Positions 16,982 through 26,500 of a DNA stretch of 64,000 bases are shown here, in pieces. The position numbers were made by a program, and so were the translations under genes. The first letter of the stretch is position 1, and every line of letters begins with the position of its first letter. The notes beneath the pieces were generated by a model. That model saw nothing but the letters and a program-made list of their open reading frames with translations. It was not told the DNA's origin and did not search any database. This stretch comes from JAYRSJ01 sp041920215 (lineage in GTDB: Bacteria > Pseudomonadota > Gammaproteobacteria > Burkholderiales > Burkholderiaceae_C). The stretch lies in contig JAYRSJ010000006.1 in assembly GCA_041920215.1 (NCBI GenBank), positions 62,001 to 126,000 on the forward strand, given 5' to 3'.

Positions 16982-18732
16982 GGCTGCCCTTCGCCCAGCC
17001 AGATCTCGTTGTGGGCCGCGCCGGCCGGCATCATTGGGAAGCAGTTCTCCTCGGCGGCCACCACCACATCCAGGAAGAAGGGGCCGGCGCTGTCCAGGCA
17101 TTCGGCCAGTGCCTCGTCCAGTTGCTCGGGTCGCTCGACACGGCGGGCACGCCAGCCGAAGGCCCGGGCCAGCAGCACGAAGTCCGGCAGGGCCTCGGTG
17201 TAGCTATGGCTGTAGCGGCCGCCGTGTATCAGCTGCTGCCATTGCCGCACCATGCCCATGCGGCCGTTGTTGCTGAGCACCACCTTGACCGGCGTGCGGT
17301 GCTGCACGGCCGTCGACATTTCCTGGATGTTCATCAGGATGGACGCATCGCCGCTGACGCAGACGACCAGGGCCTGCGGATGGGCAATCTGCGCACCGAT
17401 GGCCGCCGGCAGCCCGTAGCCCATGGTGCCGGCACCGCCGCTGCTCAGCCAGCGGCGGGGGCGTTGCTGACCCAGATACTGCGCGGCCCACATCTGGTGC
17501 TGACCCACATCGGTGCTGACGATGGCATCGCGCCCGCGCAGACGCGTCTGCAGGGTCTGCATCAGGTCCTGCGGCACGATGAGGTCGGCATGTGGCTCGA
17601 AGCCCAGGCAGCGCTGGGCCCGCCAATGCTCGATACGGGCCCACCAGGGTGCCAGATCGGCACCGCCCTGCCAGCCCTGCAGCAGGGCCTGCAGCGTGGC
17701 GGCGCAGTCGCCCAGCAGACCCACATCGGTCTTCACCACCTTGCCGATGGAGCGCGGATCGATGTCCAGATGGATGATGCGGGCCGCCGGGCTGAAGGCA
17801 TCGAGCCGGCCGGTCACCCGGTCGTCGAAACGGGCGCCGACGCAGACGATCAGGTCGGCATGGTGCATCGCCAGATTCGCTTCCAGCGTGCCATGCATGC
17901 CCAGCATGCCCAGGTTCTGCTGGTCGTCCGCCGGGAAGGCGCCCAGCCCCAGCAGCGTCAGCGTGCAGGGCGCCCCCACCGCTCGCACAATGGCGGCAAA
18001 GGCATCGCAGGCCTCCAGGCCGGCATTGATCAGCCCACCACCACCATAGAACACCGGCCGGCGCGCCTCGGCCAGCAGCGTCAGCGCCTGGGCCAGCTGC
18101 GCGGCCGACGGCCGCTGAACCGGCGGTGCCGCCGGCAGGGTCGGAGGGCGCCAGTCGTGCAAGGGCGCCAGCTGCACGTCCTTGGGCACATCGACCAGCA
18201 CCGGCCCAGGCCGGCCGCCGCTGGCGCACAGATAGGCCTCCAGCAAGCGGGCGCCCAGCTGTTCCGCCATCAGCACCTGGCAGTTCCACTTGGTCACCGG
18301 CCGCGAGATGCCCAGCGCATCGCATTCCTGGAAGGCATCGCTTCCTATCGCGCTGCTGGCCACCTGGCCGCTGATGCACAGCACCGGCACCGAATCGCTC
18401 AGCGCGTCGAGCAGGCCGGTGGTGGTGTTGCTCATGCCCGGCCCCGAGGTCACGAAGACGACACCGACCTTGCCGGTGGTGCGGGCATAGCCCTGGGAGG
18501 CATGGACCGCCGCCTGCTCATGGCGCACCAGCACATGGCGCAGACGCGGCTGAGCATGCAGGGCGTCGTAGAGCGGCAGTACCGCGCCACCGGGGTAGCC
18601 GAACACGGTATCGACACCCAGTGACAGCAGGGTCGCAACAATCGCATCGGCCCCATTGCGCACGGTCGGGGGCAGGTCGGAAACAGCAGGGTCGGCGCTC
18701 GCCAGCGCGGCATGGGGGGTACAGGCATTCAT
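16960..18732 (-). CDS. Acetolactate synthase large subunit (ThDP enzyme), stand-alone
   Basis: A 590-residue thiamine-diphosphate enzyme of the acetohydroxyacid synthase large-subunit type, making acetolactate from pyruvate for branched-chain amino acids. The catalytic Glu lies in VRHEQAAVHASQGYAR. The FAD-site motif VGARFDDRVTGR is characteristic of the anabolic FAD-containing enzymes. The ThDP-Mg motif runs from GDASILMN to NNGRMGMVRQW. No small regulatory subunit gene is adjacent. Start chosen at the ATG giving MNACTPHAA, ten codons inside the longest frame. Divergent from an Lrp/AsnC regulator, which probably controls it. Confidence 0.9.
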   Translation of the reverse strand: MNACTPHAALASADPAVSDLPPTVRNGADAIVATLLSLGVDTVFGYPGGAVLPLYDALHAQPRLRHVLVRHEQAAVHASQGYARTTGKVGVVFVTSGPGMSNTTTGLLDALSDSVPVLCISGQVASSAIGSDAFQECDALGISRPVTKWNCQVLMAEQLGARLLEAYLCASGGRPGPVLVDVPKDVQLAPLHDWRPPTLPAAPPVQRPSAAQLAQALTLLAEARRPVFYGGGGLINAGLEACDAFAAIVRAVGAPCTLTLLGLGAFPADDQQNLGMLGMHGTLEANLAMHHADLIVCVGARFDDRVTGRLDAFSPAARIIHLDIDPRSIGKVVKTDVGLLGDCAATLQALLQGWQGGADLAPWWARIEHWRAQRCLGFEPHADLIVPQDLMQTLQTRLRGRDAIVSTDVGQHQMWAAQYLGQQRPRRWLSSGGAGTMGYGLPAAIGAQIAHPQALVVCVSGDASILMNIQEMSTAVQHRTPVKVVLSNNGRMGMVRQWQQLIHGGRYSHSYTEALPDFVLLARAFGWRARRVERPEQLDEALAECLDSAGPFFLDVVVAAEENCFPMMPAGAAHNEIWLGEGQPYREAGA

Positions 18733-18768
18733 GCCCAGATGGTGCCTGCCTGGCCTCGGCAAAGGCTT

Positions 18769-18830
18769 CTGAATTTCCTCTACTTCAGCAAAAATGCGGA
18801 AAATCCTTCTTCAACAATAGAATAATTCAG
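18769..18830. promoter_or_regulatory. Divergent control region between acetolactate synthase and Lrp-type gene
   Basis: An A/T-rich stretch, unlike the surrounding GC-rich DNA, separates the two divergent genes. It is bracketed by an exact inverted repeat, CTGAATT at 18769-18775 and AATTCAG at 18824-18830. This is a plausible binding area for the adjacent Lrp/AsnC protein; the site assignment is inference. Confidence 0.5.
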
Positions 18831-18831
18831 C

Positions 18832-19293
18832 ATGAAACTGGACAAGTTCGATCTCGCCATATTGAAGCTGCTGCAGCGCGATGCGCGCATGAGCCTGCAG
18901 GACATCAGCAGCCAGGTCGGCCTGACCAGTTCACCCTGCTGGACGCGCATCAAGCGCATGGAGGCGGCCGGGGTGATCGAGGGCTATGCGGTGCGCGTCA
19001 ATCCCGCCGCGGTAGGCCTGGCCGATACGGTGATCGTGCAGGTGACACTGGACAGCCATTCGGACCAGGCCCTGTTCGAGTTCGGCCGGGCTCTGGAGCA
19101 GATCCCCGAAGTGCTGGAGGCCTTTCTGGTCTCGGGCGACTACGACTACTACGTGCGCATCGCCGTGGCCGACACCCGCGACTACGAGCGCCTGCTGCGC
19201 GAGCGCCTCTACAAGATTCCCGGCATACGCCACAGCAAGAGCAGCTTCGTGCTGCGCCAGCTCAAGCTGAGCCAGCTGCCGCTGGAACGCTGA
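18832..19293 (+). CDS. Lrp/AsnC family transcriptional regulator
   Basis: A 153-residue feast/famine regulator. The N-terminal HTH (about 5-55: FDLAILKLLQRDARMSLQDI, VGLTSSPCWTRIKRMEAAGV) is followed by the RAM/AsnC ligand-binding and oligomerisation domain (about 68-140: VIVQVTLDSH, FLVSGDYDYYVRIAVADTRD). CW in the recognition helix is typical of Lrp-like members. Divergently placed to the acetolactate synthase, it is a likely amino-acid-responsive regulator of that gene and of itself. Confidence 0.93.
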   Translation: MKLDKFDLAILKLLQRDARMSLQDISSQVGLTSSPCWTRIKRMEAAGVIEGYAVRVNPAAVGLADTVIVQVTLDSHSDQALFEFGRALEQIPEVLEAFLVSGDYDYYVRIAVADTRDYERLLRERLYKIPGIRHSKSSFVLRQLKLSQLPLER

Positions 19294-19314
19294 GCGCAGC
19301 GGCCGATCCCGGCC

Positions 19315-20160
19315 TCAGACGAACTCGCCCTGGCGCAGCCACTTGGTGGCCACCCATTTCTCGCCCGCCAGCACCGGCGCACCGCCGTGCAGGGTACGCG
19401 TCATCGGGTGGGGACGGTCGTAGCTGAAGAAGACCGCATTGCCCTTGACCGGCGCCACCTCAAGGCCCACATCGGGGAAGGTGGTCGCGCCACCGCCTTC
19501 GGGTGTGTTCAGATACATCACCAGCGTGGCCACCCGCTGGCCGCCGCGCTGCAGGATGGCCTTGGAGCTGGCGTGGCGTGGGTCGAAATAGTCGTAGTGC
19601 GGCAGGTATTCGGCACCGGGGCGATAGCGCAGCACCTGCAGACCCTCGCCATGGCTGACCGGCCAACGCAGCAGGGCGGCGATGCGGGCCTCGATGCGGG
19701 CACAGATCTCGTTCTCGGCCCGCTCGAAGAACATGCCCTCGCTGGTGCGGGCAGCGTTGACCTCGCTGCCATCGGCCCGCTCGGCCACCGTCTCCGAGCG
19801 CGCCAGCCGGGCGGCGGCGGCGGCCCGCAGCGCATCGCATTCCTCGTCGCCGAGCAGGCCACCGAAGACGATCAGCCGGGGCGACTTCAGGGTCAGCAGC
19901 ACGCGCACCTGGCGGTCGGGCGTCGTCAGCAGGCTGGGCGCACCGCGCAGGTCAGGCTCGGGCACCGCGTTGGGCGCGGGCAGCAGCTCGGCGTGCTGGT
20001 CCAGCCAGCCCTCCAGCGTCTGCTCCAGCGCGGCCACGGCCACGCCCTCCTCCCAGCCGCTGGACAGCATCGATTGCAGCACCTGCTCGGGCGCGATGCC
20101 CCCACGGGCCTGATCGACAATCCACTCGCGCAGCTCCGGCGTGATGATCTGTTGGCTCAT
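19315..20160 (-). CDS. 2-oxoglutarate/Fe(II)-dependent dioxygenase, prolyl 4-hydroxylase type
   Basis: A 281-residue protein whose C-terminal half is a P4H-alpha-like dioxygenase. The metal-binding His and Asp are in LPHYDYFDP, the distal strand in HPMTRTLHGGAPVLAGEKW carries His and the 2OG-binding basic residue, and VATKWLRQGEF closes the domain. The N-terminal 75 residues are helical and match the prefix found in bacterial prolyl 4-hydroxylase-like proteins. The start is the ATG giving MSQQIITPELREWIV. Substrate unknown; bacterial relatives hydroxylate prolines, including in EF-Tu, but nothing here fixes that. Confidence 0.85.
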   Translation of the reverse strand: MSQQIITPELREWIVDQARGGIAPEQVLQSMLSSGWEEGVAVAALEQTLEGWLDQHAELLPAPNAVPEPDLRGAPSLLTTPDRQVRVLLTLKSPRLIVFGGLLGDEECDALRAAAAARLARSETVAERADGSEVNAARTSEGMFFERAENEICARIEARIAALLRWPVSHGEGLQVLRYRPGAEYLPHYDYFDPRHASSKAILQRGGQRVATLVMYLNTPEGGGATTFPDVGLEVAPVKGNAVFFSYDRPHPMTRTLHGGAPVLAGEKWVATKWLRQGEFV

Positions 20161-20195
20161 GCCGCTGATTCTGCCCTCGCCCATTCTTTCCGCGT

Positions 20196-20978
20196 TCAGT
20201 CCAGCCGGCGCCGAAACAACAAGCGCTCCGGCGTGGACAGCGCGGGCTGGTAGGCATAGCCCTCGGCCGTGAAGCCCTGCAGGCCGGCCGGCGTGTCGAC
20301 GCGCTGCGCTATGCAGTAGCGGGCCATCAGGCCGCGCGCCCGCTTCGCGAAGAAGCTGATGATCTTGTACTGGCCGTTCTTCCAATCCTCGAACTGGCAC
20401 TCGATCACCCGCGGCCGCAGGCATTTGCGGTCGGCCGCCTTGAAGTACTCCTGCGAGGCCAGATTGACGATCACCGGCACCTGGCTGGCGGCCGCGCGTT
20501 CGTTGAGGTGCTCGGCAATGCGGTCACCCCAGTACTGGTAGAGATTGCTTGCCGCGCCGACCCTGAGCCGGGTACCCATCTCCAGCCGGTAGGGCTGCAG
20601 CCGGTCCAGCGGCCGCAGCACGCCGTAAAGCCCGGACAGGATGGCCAGGTGCTGCTGCGCCCACAGCAGTTGTTCGGTGCTGAGGCTGCCGGCGTCCAGA
20701 CCTTCGTAGACATCGCCATTGAAGGCCAGCACCGCCGGCTTGCTATTGCTTTCGTCGGCCCGCGGCTGCCAGTGCTGGTAGCGGCTGACATTCAGGCTGG
20801 CCAGGGCCTCGGAGAGATCCATCAGCTCGGCCACTTCAGCCACCGTCTTCGCGCGCAGCGCTGCGATCAGCGGCTGGGCGGCAGCGCTGAACAGCGGCTC
20901 GGTCGCGAGGCGGGCCAGGGCCGGCGGCACCGGCGTTTCGTAGTCGAGCGATTTGGCGGGCGAGATCAGATAAAGCAT
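20196..20978 (-). CDS. yaaA: Peroxide stress protein YaaA (DUF328)
   Basis: A 260-residue cytoplasmic protein of the YaaA family, which lowers free iron and limits oxidative DNA damage in E. coli. The N terminus MLYLISPAKSLDYETP is a family hallmark. Internal marks include FNGDVYEGLDAGSL, LYGVLRPLDRLQPYRLEMGT and NLASQEYFKA. Lies 35 bases upstream of the dioxygenase on the same strand, possibly cotranscribed. Confidence 0.95.
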   Translation of the reverse strand: MLYLISPAKSLDYETPVPPALARLATEPLFSAAAQPLIAALRAKTVAEVAELMDLSEALASLNVSRYQHWQPRADESNSKPAVLAFNGDVYEGLDAGSLSTEQLLWAQQHLAILSGLYGVLRPLDRLQPYRLEMGTRLRVGAASNLYQYWGDRIAEHLNERAAASQVPVIVNLASQEYFKAADRKCLRPRVIECQFEDWKNGQYKIISFFAKRARGLMARYCIAQRVDTPAGLQGFTAEGYAYQPALSTPERLLFRRRLD

Positions 20979-21018
20979 GGTCTGGATTCTGCCCGCTCCG
21001 GCCTGTGCCCATGGTCAA

Positions 21019-21050
21019 CAGGGTCAGGTCTTGCGCAAGACCTGACCCTG
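21019..21050. repeat. REP-like perfect palindrome
   Basis: A perfect 32-base palindrome whose left arm is CAGGGTCAGGTCTTGC, lying between tolC and yaaA. The right half (18 bases) recurs exactly at 43632-43649. GGTCAGGTCTTG-type palindromes resemble REP elements mobilised by RAYT (IS200-like) transposases, but no such gene is in the window. Confidence 0.65.
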
Positions 21051-21069
21051 GACTGATGCCGGGCCGGGC

Positions 21070-22461
21070 TTATTTGGCCAGCAGCTGATTGATCGCGGCG
21101 ATGTCCTCGGGGCGCAGCTGTCCGGCGGCCTGGCGCAGGCGCAGGCTGGTCAACAGCACCTCGTAGCGCGCCTTGGCCAGATCGGCCTGGGTCGAATAGA
21201 GCTGGGTCTGCGCATTCAGCACATCCAGGTTCACCCGCACGCCCACCTTGTAGCCCAGCTGGGTGGCCTCCAGCGCCAGCCGGCTGGAAGACTCGGCGGC
21301 CTCCAGAGCCTTGACCTGGGCCTGGCCCGACTGCACGCCGAAAAAGGCGCGGCGGGTGGCCTCGATGACGCTGCGGCGGGCAAAGTCCGCCTGGTTGCGC
21401 GCCTGCTCCTGCAGAGCCAGGGTTTCCTTGACCCGGTTCTGGGTGGCACCGCCGGTGTAGAGCGGATAGTTCAGCGTGATGCCCAGGCTGGCGCTCTTGG
21501 TCGTGCCGACGCCCGACTGGATCGCGGCCAAGCCGCTCAGATTGTTGTGCAGGTTCTGCGCGCCCAGCGTGCCGTTCAGATCCACCGTCGGGCCGTGGGC
21601 GGCCTTGGCCTTGTCGGTCTCCAGCTGCGCCACCTCCAGACCCAGGCGAGCCTTGCGCACCGCCGGATGGCCCTCCTCGGCCTGGCTGACCCAGGGATCG
21701 ACGGTCAGCGGCGTCACCGCCGGCAGGGCCACCGGCTGGGCCAGTGGCTTGGGCGCCACGCCGACACGACCGACGATCTGGTCCAGCGCCACCTGCTTGA
21801 CCCGCAGATCGTTCTCCGCCGCGATCTCCTGGGCAGTGGCACGGTCGAAACGTGCCTGCGCCTCGCGGGTGTCGGTGATGGTGGTGGTACCCACCTCGAA
21901 GTTGCGCTTGGCCGAGGCCAGCTGCTCGGCGATGCCCAGCTTGTTGGCCTTGGTGCTGGCGAGCACGTCCTGGGCCCCCAGCACATCGAAATAGGCCTGG
22001 GCCACGCGCACGATCAGGTCCTGCTCGGCGGCATCCAGGTCGGCCTGCGCGATGCCCAGGCTGCGCTGCGCCTGCTCGACGGTGACGCTATTGCCACGGT
22101 TGTAGAGCGCGTACTTGCCCTGCAGGCCGGCGCTCAGCGTATTGCTGTTGATCGAACCCGAGCCGCTGCCGGGTGGGTCGACGCGGCTGGCTTCGCCGGT
22201 GATACCCAGACCCAGCGTCGGGCGCTTCAGTGCGTCGGCCTGGGCGGCCTTGTACTGCACCGAATCGGCCAGTGCGCGGGCCGCCAGATAACTGGCGTCA
22301 TACGCGCGTGCGGCCTCGTAGAGCTCCTGCAGGCTCTGAGCCTGGGCTGCGGACGCGCTGCCGAACACGAGCGCCAGGGCCAGGCTCAGGCGGCGCAGAC
22401 CCAGGGTGGCCGGCGCTTCATTCTTGGACAGGCTTGGGTTCGTCTTGGGTTCAGCAAACAT
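21070..22461 (-). CDS. tolC: TolC family outer-membrane efflux channel
   Basis: Outer-membrane factor of 463 residues that forms the exit duct for RND or type I export. I start at the ATG giving MFAEPKTNPSL, which has AAGGAAG upstream; a longer frame adds 18 residues. A signal peptide ends near AAQAQS. Two OEP repeats of long amphipathic helices fill about residues 45-230 and 250-450 (for example AEQDLIVRVAQAYFDVLGAQ and LDVLNAQTQLYSTQADLAKA). It is the last gene of a minus-strand run beginning with tetR at 28675, which includes an RND pump and adaptor, so it is the probable partner channel. Confidence 0.93.
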   Translation of the reverse strand: MFAEPKTNPSLSKNEAPATLGLRRLSLALALVFGSASAAQAQSLQELYEAARAYDASYLAARALADSVQYKAAQADALKRPTLGLGITGEASRVDPPGSGSGSINSNTLSAGLQGKYALYNRGNSVTVEQAQRSLGIAQADLDAAEQDLIVRVAQAYFDVLGAQDVLASTKANKLGIAEQLASAKRNFEVGTTTITDTREAQARFDRATAQEIAAENDLRVKQVALDQIVGRVGVAPKPLAQPVALPAVTPLTVDPWVSQAEEGHPAVRKARLGLEVAQLETDKAKAAHGPTVDLNGTLGAQNLHNNLSGLAAIQSGVGTTKSASLGITLNYPLYTGGATQNRVKETLALQEQARNQADFARRSVIEATRRAFFGVQSGQAQVKALEAAESSSRLALEATQLGYKVGVRVNLDVLNAQTQLYSTQADLAKARYEVLLTSLRLRQAAGQLRPEDIAAINQLLAK

Positions 22462-22515
22462 GAGGCTTCCTTGCAGCAATGAGGTGCTTGTTCTGTGATG
22501 ACAGCTATCGATCAA

Positions 22516-22848
22516 TCAATACCTGGGCACCGAAGGGTCGATCTCGCGCGACCAGGCATCGATGCCGCCGGCGAGGTTATAGACCGACTCGAAGCCCTGA
22601 CGCTCCAGGAATGCGACGACTTGCAGACTTCGCACGCCGTGATGGCAATAACAGACGACAGGCTGCGCCGGGTCCAGACTGCCGAAGCCTGCCGCTACCT
22701 GGCCGATGGGCAGCAGCCGCTGCGCTACACCGTCCAGGCGCAGAGGGGCCAGCTCGGCCTCCCAGGGCTCGCGCACATCCAGCAGCAGCGGGCGCTCCAC
22801 ACCCGCCAGCCACTGGCGCAGCTCAGCGCAGGCGATTTGCGTGGGCAT
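22516..22848 (-). CDS. Single-domain rhodanese-like protein
   Basis: A 110-residue rhodanese-homology domain. The active-site Cys is in VVCYCHHGVRSLQVV (loop CHHGVRS), preceded by LLLDVREPWEAE and followed by GFESVYNLAGGIDAW, all typical of single-domain sulfurtransferases (GlpE-like). Sits 12 bases after the Pcm-like gene and 54 before tolC. Sulfur acceptor unknown. Confidence 0.92.
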   Translation of the reverse strand: MPTQIACAELRQWLAGVERPLLLDVREPWEAELAPLRLDGVAQRLLPIGQVAAGFGSLDPAQPVVCYCHHGVRSLQVVAFLERQGFESVYNLAGGIDAWSREIDPSVPRY

Positions 22849-22860
22849 CCGAGGCGGGGT

Positions 22861-23514
22861 TCAGAAGCTGAAGGCCGGGCGGGCTTCGAAGCCCTGCAGG
22901 CGCGGCGCCACGGTGTCGAAGAGCTGGGTCTGGCGGAACTCGCGCTCGGCGCTGCGGGTGATCAGCAGCGCACGCATCACCGGCTCCTCGCCGACGATGG
23001 CCACCAGGCGGCCCCCGATCTTGAGCTGGTCCAGCAGCGCCTGGGGCACCTGGGCGACCGAGCCGGACAGCAGGATCGCATCGAAGGGCGCCTCGCCGAC
23101 CAGGCCCTGGGCGCCATCGGCCTCGCGCACGGTGACATTGAGCACACCGGCGCGCTTGAGGTTGTCGGCGGCCATCTTGGCCAGTTCGGGCAGACGCTCC
23201 AGGCTGATCACGCGCTGGGCCTTGTGCCCCAGCAAGGCCGCCATAAAGCCCGAGCCGGCGCCCACCTCCAGCACCTTCTCGTGGCGGGCCACCCGCAGCT
23301 CCTGCAGCAAGCGGGCCTCGACCCGCGGTGCCAGCATCACCTGGCCGCCGGGCAGCGGGATCTCGCAGTCGACAAAGGCCAGGCTCTTGTGCGCCGGCGG
23401 CACGAAGTCCTCGCGCTTCACCACGGCCAGCAGGTCCAGCACACCGGCATCCAGCACATCCCAGGGGCGGATCTGCTGCTCGATCATATTGAAGCGGGCT
23501 TGTTCGTAATTCAT
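22861..23514 (-). CDS. Protein-L-isoaspartate methyltransferase-like protein
   Basis: A second Pcm-family methyltransferase in the window, 217 residues. SAM motif VLEVGAGSGFMAALLG (about 78-93) and family segments FNMIEQQIRPWDVLD and GQVMLAPRVEARLLQEL are present. AGAGGAAG precedes the ATG. It diverges from the surE-linked Pcm and belongs to the shorter subgroup found beside rhodanese and tolC in betaproteobacteria. Whether it repairs isoaspartate or has another substrate is unknown. Confidence 0.85.
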   Translation of the reverse strand: MNYEQARFNMIEQQIRPWDVLDAGVLDLLAVVKREDFVPPAHKSLAFVDCEIPLPGGQVMLAPRVEARLLQELRVARHEKVLEVGAGSGFMAALLGHKAQRVISLERLPELAKMAADNLKRAGVLNVTVREADGAQGLVGEAPFDAILLSGSVAQVPQALLDQLKIGGRLVAIVGEEPVMRALLITRSAEREFRQTQLFDTVAPRLQGFEARPAFSF

Positions 23515-23584
23515 TCGGTCTTCCTCTCAGGCGGCGGGGCCAGACGGCAGCCTCTTGTGCGTGCGCCGGCAAACAGCGCGGATT

Positions 23585-26500
23585 CTATTTCGCCCCCGCG
23601 GGGGCGGCTTGCGCTTTGCCAAAGCGGCGTCGCGCCCAGGCCGACAGATCGTCCAGATAGCAGTAGATCACCGGCACCACCACCAGGGTCAGCAACGAGG
23701 AGGTGATCACCCCGCCGATCACCGCCTGGCCCATGGGCGCGCGCTGCTCCGCGCCCTCGCTCAGCGCAAAGGCCAGCGGCACCATGCCGAAGACCATGGC
23801 CAGCGTGGTCATCAGGATGGGCCGCAGTCGCACCTGGGCCGCGCGCAGCAGCGCCGCCTCGCGGCCCATGGGCGCCAGGTCCACCCCATGGCCGTGCTCG
23901 CCCTCGCGCGCGCGGATCGCGAAGTCGATCAGCAAAATCGCATTCTTGGTCACCAGACCCATCAGCATCACGATACCGATGACCGAGAACATATTCAGCG
24001 TCGAACCGAAGGCCAGCAGGGCCAGCACCACACCGATCAGGGTCAGCGGCAGCGAGCTCATCAGCGCCAGCGGCTGCACAAAGCTCTTGAACTGGCTGGC
24101 CAGGATCATGTAGATGAAGACCACCGCCAGACCCAGCGCCCCGAGCGCGTAGTTGAAGGACTCGCTCATATTCTTGGTGGAACCGCCAAAGCTGTAGCGA
24201 TAACCGGGCGGGAAGGCGGTGGACTCCAGCACCGCGCGGATGTCTGACGAGATCTCGCCGGCGCTGCGCCCCAGCGCATTGGCGTCCAGCGTGATCTCGC
24301 GGCTCATATCACGCCGGTTGATCTGGTTGGGTCCGCTGGCCGCTTGCACCTCGGCCAGCTGCGACAGGCGCAGCATGCGCACCGAGCCGTCGCTGGCGGC
24401 AGGCAGCTGTATAGGCAGATCGCGCAGATCGGCCAGGCTGTCGCGATCGCCGCCGGCCAGGCGCAGCAGCACATCGTAGTTCTCACCGTCCGGCGCCCGC
24501 CAGTTGCCCACCGTGGTGCCGGCCAGCAGGGTGCGCAGCGTGCCGGCCAGCGCATTGACGTTCAGGCCGGCATCGGCCGCCACATCGCGCCGCATCGTGA
24601 TCTCCACCGTGGGTTTGTTGGGCTTGAGCGTGCTGTCCAGGTCGACCAGGCCGGGAATCTGCCGCAGCCGCGCCTGCACCTGGGCGGCCAGGCGCTCCAG
24701 CTCCTGCAGATCCGGCCCCAGCAGCGAGAACTGCAGGCTCTTGCCGCCACCCAGATCGGTCTGTCCGATATTGGTGACGGTGATGCCCGGCACCCGCGCC
24801 AGCTGCTCGCGCATCGGCGTGACCAGCTCGTTGACGCTGCGCTGGCGCTCCTTGCGGTCGGCCAGGCGCACATAGACGGCGCCATAGATCTTGCCCGCGG
24901 CAAAGCCGCTGTTGATCGTGGTGACGGTGTAGCGCACCTCGGGCAGCTCGCGCAGCAGCTGGTCGATCTGGCGGGCGCGCGCCTCGGTCACCTCCAGCGA
25001 GGAGCCCACCGGGGTGTAGAAGTTGATCTGGGTCTCGGACAGATCGGCCTTGGGCACGAACTCCTTGCCGATGGCGCCGGCCAGGCCGCAGCTGGCCAGC
25101 AGCGTGGCCAGGGCCAGGGCCAGTGTCTTGCCCTTGTGCCGCAGCGACCAGGCCAGGATGGTCTGATAGGCACGCGACAGCCATTCGCTGAGATCGTCGA
25201 AGGCCAGCGTCACCCGCCCTACCGTGCGGTCATAGAGATTGCGCGGCGGGCCGCGGTAGGGGCCGTGCGCCGCCGGGTCCTGCCAGACGCTGGACAGCAT
25301 CGGGTCCAGCGTGAAGCTGACGAACATCGAGATCAGCACCGCCGCGACGATGGTGATGCCGAACTCGTGGAAGAACTTGCCGACGATGCCGCCCATGAAG
25401 CCGATCGGCAGGAACACCGCGACGATGGACAGCGTGGTGGCCAGCACCGCCAGCCCGATCTCCTCGGTGCCGTCCAGCGCCGCCTGGCGTGGGCTGGCGC
25501 CCATCTGCACATGGCGCACGATGTTCTCGCGCACCACGATGGCATCGTCGATCAGCAGGCCCACGCACAGGCTCAGGGCCATCATCGTGATGTTGTTGAT
25601 CGTGAAGCCAAAGACGTACATGAACAAAAAGGTGCCGATCAGCGCGATCGGCAGCGTCAGGCCGGTGATCACCGTCGAACGCCAGCTGTTGAGGAACAGG
25701 AAGACGATCAGCACCGTCAGCGCGGCGCCCTCGATCAGGGTGCGCTGCACATTGGCCACCGACACCCGGATCGCCCGCGAGTTGTCGCGGTTGATCTCGG
25801 TGCGCACGCCAGCCGGCAGCTGGGCCTGCAGGTCGCGCAGTGCGGTGTTCAGGCCATCGACCACCGCGATGGTGTTCTCGCCCTGGCTCTTCTGCACCGC
25901 CAGCAGCACGGTGCGCTGGCCGTTGTAGAGCGCCAGGCTCTCGATCTCTTGCGGCCCGTCCACCACCTCGGCCAGCTGCCACAGCTTGATCGGCACCCCA
26001 CCCTTGCGGGCCACGACGATGTCGCGGAAGTCGGCCGGCTGCCTGAGCCGGGCCGAGAGCTGCACCACCCGCTCCTGCTGGGCCGAGCGCAGCGTGCCCA
26101 GCGGCAGCTCCTGGTTCTCGCTGCGCACCGCCGCCAGCAGCTGCTCGACCGAGACGCCCAGCGCCTGCATCGCCTCGGGCCGCAGCCGGATCTGGATCTG
26201 GCGCTGCACCCCGCCCACCAGCGCCACCGAACCCACGCCGCGCACATTCTCCAGGCGCTTGCGCACCAGTTGCTCGGCCACGCTGCTGAGCTCCTGCGGG
26301 CTCATGCAGCTGGCCGTCGCGGCACAGCCCTCGGCAGGCAGCAGGGCCACATTGAAGATAGGCACGCTCTGCGGGTCGAAGCGCGAGATGCGCGGCTCCT
26401 TGACCTCGTCGCGCAGCAGCGGCCGTATCAGCGCCACCTTCTCGCGCACATCCTCGGCGGCCTTGCGCCCGTCGATGTCCAGATTGAACTCGACGATCAC

